A stretch of 64,000 nucleotides of DNA from Mycobacterium sp. (GTDB lineage Bacteria; Actinomycetota; Actinomycetes; Mycobacteriales; Mycobacteriaceae): NCBI GenBank assembly GCA_011620645.1, contig WOYS01000064.1:1-64000 (forward strand), in the 5' to 3' direction. Both the position numbers and the translations under genes were made by a program. Within the stretch, counting starts at the first letter, position 1; the number at the start of each line of letters is the position of its first letter. Shown here piece after piece: positions 55,783 through 64,000 of this stretch. The notes under the pieces are model-generated. The model saw nothing but the letters and a program-made list of their open reading frames with translations. It was not told where the DNA came from and did no database searches.

Positions 55783-55868
55783 ACTATGCCAACTCCGTCG
55801 GCCTGGTGCTGGCGGTCCTGATTGCGCTGTTCCTGTTCGCCGCGCTGCTCTTTCCGGAGAGGTTCTAG
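55779..55868 (+). CDS. kdpF: Potassium-transporting ATPase subunit KdpF
   Basis: 29 residues, [20 protein letters not shown] then AALLFPERF, a single membrane helix of the same length as E. coli KdpF. It overlaps the preceding micro-ORF by 4 bases and the kdpA GTG by one. KdpF stabilises the KdpABC complex. Confidence 0.8.
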   Translation: MNYANSVGLVLAVLIALFLFAALLFPERF

Positions 55869-57538
55869 TGAGTACGACAGTCGCGGGGATCGTGTTCCTC
55901 GCCGCGCTGGTGCTCGCCCTGGCGGTGACACATGCCCCCCTCGGCGACTACATGTACCGGGTCTATGACAGCGAGAAGCATTCTCGGGTGGAGCGTGGCA
56001 TCTACCGGGTGATCGGCGCCGACCCCAAGGCCGAGCAGACCTGGGGCGCCTACACCCGCAGTGTGCTCGCATTCTCGGCGATCAGCGTCGTATTCCTGTT
56101 CATTCTTCAACTGCTGCAAGGCAAACTGCCGCTGCATCTGAACGATCCGGGCACCGAGATGACACCGGCCCTGGCCTGGAACACCGCGGTCAGCTTCGTG
56201 ACGAACACCAACTGGCAGGCCTACTCCGGTGAATCCACCCAGGGCCACCTGGTACAGATGGCCGGCTTGGCGGTGCAGAACTTCGTCTCCGCGGCGGTCG
56301 GCATGGCAGTGGCCATCGCGTTCGTGCGCGGGCTGGCCCGGCGCAGCACCGGCAACCTGGGCAACTTCTGGGTCGATCTGGTGCGCGGAAATCTGCGAAT
56401 CCTGTTGCCACTGTCCGTGATCGGTGCACTCGCGCTCATCATCGGCGGCGCCATCCAGAACTTCGCCCTGCACGACACCCTGGTCAACACCCTCGCCGGC
56501 GGCCAGCAGACCATTCCCGGCGGGCCCGTCGCGAGTCAGGAAGCGATCAAGGAACTCGGCACCAACGGCGGCGGCTTCTACAACGCCAACTCCTCGCATC
56601 CGTTCGAGAACCCGACGACATGGACGAACTGGCTGGAGATCCTGCTGATCGGCCTGATCCCGTTCGCCTTACCGCGCACCTTCGGTCGCATGGTGGGCAG
56701 CAAGAAGCAGGGTTACTCCATCATCGCGGTCATGGGTGTCATCGCCACCCTGAGCGTGAGCATGCTGATGTTCTTCCAGCTGCAGGCGCACGGTACGGTG
56801 CCCACCGCGGTCGGGTCGGCGATGGAAGGTGTCGAACAACGCTTCGGGGTCGCCAACTCGGCGGTGTTCGCCGCCGCGACGACACTGACCTCCACCGGTG
56901 CAGTCGACTCATTCCATGACTCGTACACCAGCCTGGGCGGCATGGTCACGATGTTCAACATGCAGCTCGGTGAGATCGCTCCCGGCGGTGTCGGATCCGG
57001 GCTCTACGGCATGCTGATCCTGGCCATCATCACCGTCTTCATCGCCGGCCTGATGGTCGGACGGACCCCGGAGTACCTCGGGAAGAAGATCACCCCGCGT
57101 GAGATCAAGTTCGCTGCTGCGTATTTCCTGATCACGCCGTTGCTGGTGCTGATCGGCACCGCGCTGGCGATGGCCATGCCCGGGCAGCGCGCCGCCATGC
57201 TGAACACCGGCCCGCACGGATTGTCCGAGGTGCTCTACGCCTTCACCTCGGCATCCAACAACAACGGATCAGCGTTCGCGGGCCTGTCGGTCAACACCGA
57301 GTGGTACAACACCGCGCTCGGCCTGGCGATGGTGTTCGGCCGGTTCCTGTCGATCATCCTGGTGCTGGCGCTGGCCGGTTCCTTTGCCGCCCAGGCCAGG
57401 ACACCCGAGTCCGTCGGTACGTTGCCCACCCACCGCCCACAGTTCGTCGGGATGGTCGTGGGCGTCACCGTGATCCTGGTCGCCCTCACCTTCCTGCCCA
57501 TGCTCGCGCTCGGGCCCCTCGCCGAAGGAATTCACTGA
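55868..57538 (+). CDS. kdpA: Potassium-transporting ATPase subunit KdpA
   Basis: A 556-aa potassium-channel-like subunit with about ten membrane helices. Selectivity-filter-like loops are visible ([46 protein letters not shown]). It takes up K+ with high affinity, energised by KdpB. The GTG start overlaps kdpF; TGATG links to kdpB. Confidence 0.96.
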   Translation: MSTTVAGIVFLAALVLALAVTHAPLGDYMYRVYDSEKHSRVERGIYRVIGADPKAEQTWGAYTRSVLAFSAISVVFLFILQLLQGKLPLHLNDPGTEMTPALAWNTAVSFVTNTNWQAYSGESTQGHLVQMAGLAVQNFVSAAVGMAVAIAFVRGLARRSTGNLGNFWVDLVRGNLRILLPLSVIGALALIIGGAIQNFALHDTLVNTLAGGQQTIPGGPVASQEAIKELGTNGGGFYNANSSHPFENPTTWTNWLEILLIGLIPFALPRTFGRMVGSKKQGYSIIAVMGVIATLSVSMLMFFQLQAHGTVPTAVGSAMEGVEQRFGVANSAVFAAATTLTSTGAVDSFHDSYTSLGGMVTMFNMQLGEIAPGGVGSGLYGMLILAIITVFIAGLMVGRTPEYLGKKITPREIKFAAAYFLITPLLVLIGTALAMAMPGQRAAMLNTGPHGLSEVLYAFTSASNNNGSAFAGLSVNTEWYNTALGLAMVFGRFLSIILVLALAGSFAAQARTPESVGTLPTHRPQFVGMVVGVTVILVALTFLPMLALGPLAEGIH

Positions 57539-59664
57539 TGCCTGTTCCCACAATTGATTCGGCGGTTCCCGCCCACTCGAGGACCGATAAGAAGACGGTG
57601 CAGGGCGGCCTGTTGGACCCCAGGATGCTGTGGAACGCGCTGCCTGACGCGCTGCGCAAACTCGACCCGCGCACGCTGTGGCACAACCCCGTCATGTTCA
57701 TCGTCGAGATCGGCGCGGTGTGGTCCACGGTGCTCGCCGTGCTGGATCCGTCCTGGTTCGCCTGGCTGATCGTCGGCTGGTTGTGGCTGACGGTGATCTT
57801 CGCCAACCTGGCCGAAGCCGTCGCCGAAGGTCGCGGCAAGGCGCAGGCCGACAGCCTGCGAAGGGCCAAGACCGACACCATGGCACGGCGGCGGACCGTT
57901 TCGGGCGGCGAGGAACTGGTCGCCGCGCCGCTGCTGCAGCAGGGTGATGTCGTCGTGGTCGAGGCCGGCCAGACCATTCCCGGTGACGGTGACGTGGTGG
58001 AAGGCATTGCCTCGGTGGATGAGTCGGCGATCACGGGCGAATCCGCACCGGTGGTGCGCGAATCGGGCGGCGACCGGTGTGCGGTCACCGGTGGCACCAC
58101 CGTGCTGTCGGACCGCATCGTCGTGAAGATCACCCAGAAGCCCGGTGAGAGCTTCATCGACCGGATGATCAACCTCGTCGAGGGCGCCAACCGGCAGAAG
58201 ACACCCAACGAGATCGCGCTCAACATTCTGCTCGCCTCGTTGAGCATCATCTTCGTGTTCGCCGTGGCCACCCTGCAGCCGCTGGCGATCTTCTCCAAGG
58301 CCAACAATCCCGGGGTGCCGGATTCGTTGTCGCTCACCGGTAACGGCATCACCGGCATCGTCATGGTGGCGCTGCTGGTGTGCCTGATCCCCACCACCAT
58401 CGGCGCGCTGCTGAGCGCCATCGGTATCGCCGGTATGGACCGGTTGGTGCAGCGCAATGTGCTGGCCATGTCCGGACGTGCGGTCGAGGCCGCCGGGGAC
58501 GTGAACACCCTGCTGCTGGACAAGACCGGCACCATCACCTTGGGCAACCGGCAGGCGGCGGCGTTCGTCCCGCTCACCGGCGTCACCGCCGAGGCGCTGG
58601 CCGACGCGGCGCAGTTGTCCAGCCTGGCCGACGAAACCCCCGAGGGTCGTTCCATCGTGGTGTTCGCCAAACAGGAATTCGGGTTGCGGGCGCGGGCGGC
58701 CGGCGAGCTCGACCACGCCATCTGGGTCGAATTCAGCGCCACCACAAGGATGTCCGGCGTCGATATCGACAGCCACAAGCTGCGCAAGGGCGCCACCGGT
58801 TCGGTGGCCGAGTGGATCCGTGCCGAAGGCGGCACCGTGCCAGACGAACTCGGCGAGGTCGTCGGCGCCATCTCCGCGGCCGGTGGCACCCCGCTGGCAG
58901 TCGGCGAGGTCCGCGACGGCACCGCGAGCGTCCTGGGCGTCATCCACCTGAAGGACGTCGTCAAGCAGGGCATGCGGGAACGCTTCGACGAGATGCGCCG
59001 GATGGGTATTCGCACGGTGATGATCACCGGCGACAACCCGATGACGGCCAAGGCGATCGCCGATGAGGCCGGTGTGGACGACTTCCTCGCCGAGGCCACC
59101 CCCGAGGACAAGATGGCGCTGATCAAGAAAGAGCAGGCCGGCGGCAAACTGGTCGCGATGACCGGTGACGGCACCAACGACGCTCCCGCGCTGGCCCAGG
59201 CCGATGTCGGTGTCGCCATGAACACCGGCACCTCGGCGGCCAAGGAGGCCGGCAACATGGTGGATCTGGATTCCGATCCCACCAAGCTGATCGAGATCGT
59301 CGAGATCGGCAAGCAATTGCTGATCACCCGCGGCGCGCTGACCACGTTCTCCATCGCCAACGACATCGCGAAGTACTTCGCGATCATCCCGGCGTTGTTC
59401 GTCTCGCTGTTCCCCGGCCTGGACCTGTTGAACGTCATGCGGTTGCACAGCCCGCAGTCGGCCATCCTGTCCGCGGTGATATTCAACGCGCTGGTCATCA
59501 TCGCGCTGATCCCGCTGTCGCTGCGCGGTGTGCGCTACACGCCCAGCAGCGCATCGAAGTTGTTGTCCCGCAACCTGTGTATCTACGGGCTCGGCGGCAT
59601 CATCGCGCCGTTCATCGGCATCAAACTGATCGACCTGGTCATCCAACTCTTCCCGGGAATGTGA
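57538..59664 (+). CDS. kdpB: Potassium-transporting P-type ATPase subunit KdpB
   Basis: A 708-aa P-type ATPase with the phosphorylation motif [14 protein letters not shown] in the actuator domain ([10 protein letters not shown]), hinge [19 protein letters not shown] and C-terminal helices. It drives K+ uptake through KdpA. The start at 57538 shares one base with the kdpA stop. Confidence 0.97.
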   Translation: MPVPTIDSAVPAHSRTDKKTVQGGLLDPRMLWNALPDALRKLDPRTLWHNPVMFIVEIGAVWSTVLAVLDPSWFAWLIVGWLWLTVIFANLAEAVAEGRGKAQADSLRRAKTDTMARRRTVSGGEELVAAPLLQQGDVVVVEAGQTIPGDGDVVEGIASVDESAITGESAPVVRESGGDRCAVTGGTTVLSDRIVVKITQKPGESFIDRMINLVEGANRQKTPNEIALNILLASLSIIFVFAVATLQPLAIFSKANNPGVPDSLSLTGNGITGIVMVALLVCLIPTTIGALLSAIGIAGMDRLVQRNVLAMSGRAVEAAGDVNTLLLDKTGTITLGNRQAAAFVPLTGVTAEALADAAQLSSLADETPEGRSIVVFAKQEFGLRARAAGELDHAIWVEFSATTRMSGVDIDSHKLRKGATGSVAEWIRAEGGTVPDELGEVVGAISAAGGTPLAVGEVRDGTASVLGVIHLKDVVKQGMRERFDEMRRMGIRTVMITGDNPMTAKAIADEAGVDDFLAEATPEDKMALIKKEQAGGKLVAMTGDGTNDAPALAQADVGVAMNTGTSAAKEAGNMVDLDSDPTKLIEIVEIGKQLLITRGALTTFSIANDIAKYFAIIPALFVSLFPGLDLLNVMRLHSPQSAILSAVIFNALVIIALIPLSLRGVRYTPSSASKLLSRNLCIYGLGGIIAPFIGIKLIDLVIQLFPGM

Positions 59665-59665
59665 C

Positions 59666-60553
59666 ATGAACTTCGCCAATATCGTTCGCCAGCACACTGC
59701 GGCGCTGCGTGCACTGCTGGTACTCACCGTGATCCTCGGCATCGGCTACCCGGTGTTTGTCTGGCTGCTCGCGCAGGTTCCCGGTCTGCAACACAAGGCC
59801 GACGGCTCACTCATCGAAGTCGACGGAAAACCTGTGGGCAGCAGCCTGATCGGGCAGCTGTACACCGACGCCGAGGGCAATCCGCTGCCACAGTACTTCC
59901 AGGGCCGGCCGTCGGCGGCCGGGAACGGCTATGACCCGATGTCGACCGGTGCGAGCAACCTGGGCCCCGAGAGCGTCGTGGACCAACCCGACAAACCCAG
60001 CCTGCTGACGCTCGTGTGCGAGCGCAGTGCCGCCGTCGGAGAGTTCGACGGGGTCAGCGGAGCCCGGCCGTTCTGCACCGGCGACGGCGTGGGTGCGGTG
60101 CTCTCGGTGATGGGTCCCCGCGACGCCCGCGGCAATGTGCTGCAGCCCACCCGGGTGATCAGCGTCAACGAGGCCTGCCCGTCAGCTACTGATTCCCGGG
60201 TCGCTGCGCTCCCACCCTCCGGGCCGTTCCTGGCGATCTATGACGGTGTCCGGGTCGAGTGCGCCACAGCTGGAGAGGACTACAGCGCCGGGCAGATCGT
60301 GCCGATCCACGGTGATGCCACCAACCCGGCCGTACCCGCCGATGCCGTCACTGCCAGCGGCAGCGGCCTGGATCCGCACATCTCGCCGGCCTACGCCGAT
60401 CTGCAGGTGGACCGGGTCGCCGCGGCTCGCGGCCTGACCCCAGAGCGGGTGCAGGCGCTGGTCGACGAGCACACCGAGGGCCGAACGCTGGGCTTCACGG
60501 GTGAGCCGCGGGTGAATGTCCTGCAGCTCAACCTCGCCCTCGACGGTGGATGA
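59666..60553 (+). CDS. kdpC: Potassium-transporting ATPase subunit KdpC, extended form
   Basis: A 295-aa protein with one N-terminal helix and the KdpC landmarks YFQGRPSAAGNGYDPMSTGASNLGP and SGSGLDPHISPAYADLQVDR. It is about 100 residues longer than E. coli KdpC because of an insertion between these motifs (about residues 110-220, including CERSAAVGEFDGVSGARPFC). It assists K+ and ATP binding. Confidence 0.94.
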   Translation: MNFANIVRQHTAALRALLVLTVILGIGYPVFVWLLAQVPGLQHKADGSLIEVDGKPVGSSLIGQLYTDAEGNPLPQYFQGRPSAAGNGYDPMSTGASNLGPESVVDQPDKPSLLTLVCERSAAVGEFDGVSGARPFCTGDGVGAVLSVMGPRDARGNVLQPTRVISVNEACPSATDSRVAALPPSGPFLAIYDGVRVECATAGEDYSAGQIVPIHGDATNPAVPADAVTASGSGLDPHISPAYADLQVDRVAAARGLTPERVQALVDEHTEGRTLGFTGEPRVNVLQLNLALDGG

Positions 60554-60560
60554 TGGGCAG

Positions 60561-63073
60561 GTGAGCCCGATCGAACCGCACAGCAGACGCGGGGAGCTGC
60601 GCATCTACCTGGGCGCGGCTCCCGGCGTCGGCAAGACGTTCGCGATGCTCGCTGAGGCGCACCGCCGGCTGGAGCGCGGTACCGATCTGGTGGCGGCAGT
60701 CGTCGAAACCCACGGCCGCGCGAAGACCGCCGAGCTGCTCGAAGGCATCGAGAGCATCCCGCCGCGCCACATCGACTACCGCGGCGGCAGCTTTGCCGAA
60801 CTCGATGTTCCCGCCGTGCTGGCGCGGCGCCCGCAGGTGGTGCTCGTCGACGAACTGGCCCACACCAACACCCCGGGCAGCGCCAATCCCAAACGCTGGC
60901 AGGACATCGAGGAGCTGCTGGCCGCCGGGATCACCGTGATCACCACCGTCAACGTCCAGCATCTGGAAAGCCTCAACGACGTGGTCGCCCAGATCACCGG
61001 GATCGAGCAGCAGGAGAAGGTGCCCGACGAGGTGGTGCGCGCCGCCGATCAGATCGAGCTCGTCGACATCACCCCGGAGGCGCTGCGGCGCAGGCTTTCT
61101 CACGGCAACGTCTACACCTCCGAACGCATCGACGCCGCCCTGTCGAATTACTTCCGGCGGGGAAACCTGACCGCGCTGCGTGAGCTCGCGTTGCTCTGGC
61201 TCGCCGACCAGGTGGATGCCGCACTGGCGAAGTACCGCTCCGACAACAAGATCACCGCGACGTGGGAGGCCCGCGAACGTGTCGTGGTCGCGGTGACGGG
61301 TGGCAAGGAGTCCGAGACGCTGGTGCGCCGAGCCTCCCGCATCGCTTCCAAGTCCAGCGCCGAGCTGATGATCGTGCATGTGGTGCGCGGTGACGGGCTG
61401 GCCGGGATGTCCGCGCCGATGATGGGCCGTGTCCGCGATCTGGCGGCCAGCCTGGGCGCCACCCTGCACACCGTCGTCGGCGATGACGTGCCCGCGGCAC
61501 TGCTGGATTTCGCCCGCGACATGAACGCGACCCAGCTCGTCGTCGGCACCTCACGCCGGTCGCGCTGGGCGCGCATCTTCGATGAGGGCATCGGCGCGAC
61601 GGTGGTGCAGCAGTCCGACACCATCGATGTGCACATGGTCACCCATGAGGAGGCCAAGCGCGCCTCGGCACGCAACCGGGCCAGACCATGGCAACGCCGT
61701 GCGCTGTCCTGGCTGGCCGCCGCAGTGGTGCCCTCGGTGCTGTGTGTCATCGCCGTGCTACTGGACCCCTATCTCGGTCTCAGTGGTGAGAGTGCCCTGT
61801 TCTTCATCGGTGTGCTGACCGTCGCGCTGCTGGGTGGCGTTGCGCCGGCGGCGCTTTCGGCGGTGCTGGCCGGTCTGCTGATCAACTACTTCCTGGTCGA
61901 GCCCCGCCACACCTTCACCATCTCCGAGCCCGACAGTGCCATCACCATCGCCGTATTGCTGATAGTGGCCGTCGCGGTGGCAGCGCTGGTCGACGGGGCC
62001 GCCAAGCGCGCCAGAGAAGCCCGCCGGGCCTCCCAGGAAGCCGAACTGCTGGCCCATTTCGCCGGTTCGGTGCTGCGCGGCGCCGACCCTGCTGCGCTGC
62101 TGGAACGGGTCCGCGAGGTGTACTCGCAACGCTCGGTGAGCCTGCTGCGCAAGGTAGCTCACGACACGGAGGTGGTTGCCTGCGCGGGCCCGGATCCGTG
62201 CACCCACGTCGACAATGCCGACACCGCAATCGAAGTCGGTGACGACGAATTCTGGCTGCTGCTGGCCGGACGCAAACTCGCCGCCCGCGACCGACGGGTG
62301 CTCGGTGCGGTCGCCAAACAGGCCGCCGGCCTGGTCCGCCAGCGTGAGCTGATCGAGGAGGCAGGCCGGGCCGAGGCCATCGCCCGCGCCGACGAACTGC
62401 GGCGGTCGCTGCTCTCGGCCGTCAGCCATGATCTGCGTACCCCGCTGGCGGCGGCCAAGGCCGCGGTCTCCAGCCTGCGCAGCGACGATGTCGGCTTCTC
62501 CGAACAGGACACCGCCGAACTGCTGGCCACCGTCGAGGAATCCGTCGACCAGCTCACCGCCCTGGTCGGCAACCTGCTGGATTCCTCCCGGTTGGCCGCC
62601 GGTGTGGTCAAACCCGACCTGCGCCGGGTCTATCTGGAAGAGGCGGTGCAGCGTGCCCTGCTGGGGATCAGCAGGCGGACAACGGAGTTGGTGGACCGGG
62701 TGAAAGTCGAAGTCGGGGATGCGGTGGCGCTGGCCGATGCCGGACTACTGGAGCGCGTGCTGGTGAACGTGATCGACAACGCGCTGCGCTACGCGCCGGC
62801 CAGCCTAATCCGGGTCAACGCGGGGCAGGTCGGCGACCGGGTGCTGATCAACATCATCGACGAAGGACCGGGCATCCCTCGTGGCGCCGAGGACCGGCTC
62901 TTCGCACCGTTCCAGCGCCTCGGTGATCAGGACAACACCACCGGAGTAGGCCTGGGTCTGTCGGTGGCCAAAGGTTTTGTCGCCGCCATGGGAGGCAGCA
63001 TCGCGGCCACCGACACGCCCGGGGGCGGGCTCACCGTCGTCATCGACCTGGCAGCACCCCAGGGACAACGGCC

Positions 63074-63077
<4 letters not shown>
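60561..63077 (+). CDS. kdpD: Osmosensitive potassium sensor kinase KdpD
   Basis: An 838-aa kinase. The N-terminal KdpD domain has a Walker A (GAAPGVGKTFAML) and Walker B-like VLVDELAHTN. A universal-stress-like domain follows (VVVAVTGGKESETLVRRASR), then four helices (about 385-495), the HisKA box AVSHDLRTPLAAAKAAVSSL and HATPase motifs (NALRYAPASL, DEGPGIP, GLGLSVAKG). The GTG at 60561 was chosen; a GTG at 60546 overlapping kdpC is also possible. ATGA overlap with kdpE. Confidence 0.95.
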
Positions 63078-63754
<677 letters not shown>

Positions 63755-63911
63755 GTGCCCCGGGGGGCTCGGTACCCGCGCGACCGTGCCGACGAGGCAT
63801 TGGGACGGGGCAGACCGGCAGGCAGGGTGCTGGCCGCACTCGGCCGGACCGGATGATTCAGATTGGTGGTTGCACCCGTGTTGCAACGTGATGCAGATTA
63901 TGGTTTGGCCC

Positions 63912-64000
63912 ATGTCCGGCTATCGCGCACTTTTCGACGCCAGTATCACCGACCCGTCGGCCTTCTGGGCCGACGCCGCCAAGGCTGTCACCTGGATCCG
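63912..64000 (+). CDS. Start of an acyl-CoA synthetase (PrpE/AcsA type), cut by the window end
   Basis: The visible residues are MSGYRALFDASITDPSAFWA then DAAKAVTWI, matching the N-terminus of acetyl/propionyl-CoA synthetase-type enzymes (FWADAAKAVTW). Only 29 codons are present. There is no clear ribosome site. Confidence 0.6.
   Translation, partial: MSGYRALFDASITDPSAFWADAAKAVTWI

Noticed and set aside
57486..59742. Two very long minus-strand frames (over 650 codons)
   Set aside because: Both are antisense to kdpB, whose P-type ATPase motifs are unmistakable; the long open frames follow from codon bias.

Overview
The window reads as a GC-rich fast-growing mycobacterium (Mycolicibacterium or a close relative). 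This rests on the complete yrbEA-yrbEB-mceABCDEF operon with its Mce-associated membrane genes, an actinobacterial kdpFABC-kdpDE locus, an NDMA-type alcohol dehydrogenase, leaderless-looking starts and dense ATGA/GTGA gene overlaps. The species cannot be named from the sequence.

Bases 1-20,250 look like an acquired, layered island. A Tn554-like element (two tyrosine recombinases plus a DUF6262-type small protein, 137-4523) has entered a transposition-type AAA ATPase gene, of which only the 3' part remains (4622-5065). Next, on the minus strand, comes the most striking content: an apparently complete D-cycloserine pathway (5325-12781). In transcription order it holds an EamA exporter (dcsJ-like), a FPC/CPF-motif heme hydroxylase (dcsA-like), an arginase-fold hydroxyarginine hydrolase (dcsB-like), a DapF-fold racemase (dcsC-like), a cysteine-synthase-fold O-ureidoserine synthase (dcsD-like), a homoserine-acetyltransferase-fold serine acetyltransferase (dcsE-like), an SDR, and an ATP-grasp cyclase (dcsG-like). 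A divergent MocR/GabR-type PLP-fold regulator faces the operon across a perfect 16-bp palindrome. The island continues with an ApeA-like HEPN defence protein and several broken genes.

Bases 20,254-40,826 form a hydrocarbon/ketone catabolism region. An SDR, a Baeyer-Villiger monooxygenase and an HSL-type esterase lie on the minus strand. Opposite them is a plus-strand operon of a ferritin-like diiron protein, an SCP2-like protein, a 2[4Fe-4S] ferredoxin and an SCP2 protein. Two two-component systems and an acyl-CoA synthetase follow. Then comes a four-component soluble diiron monooxygenase (alpha, beta, coupling, reductase) with an aldehyde dehydrogenase, an NDMA-type alcohol dehydrogenase and a dedicated GroEL. 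Together these suit subterminal oxidation of a short alkane through alcohol, ketone and ester.

Bases 41,030-54,421 are one mce lipid-import operon: two YrbE permeases, six Mce proteins (MceE a lipoprotein), three Mce-associated proteins, an RDD protein and an internally duplicated membrane protein. Bases 54,521-63,754 hold a small accessory segment and the high-affinity potassium system kdpFABC with its sensor KdpD and regulator KdpE, preceded by a tiny extra membrane ORF. The window ends 89 bases into what looks like an acyl-CoA synthetase gene of the PrpE/AcsA type.
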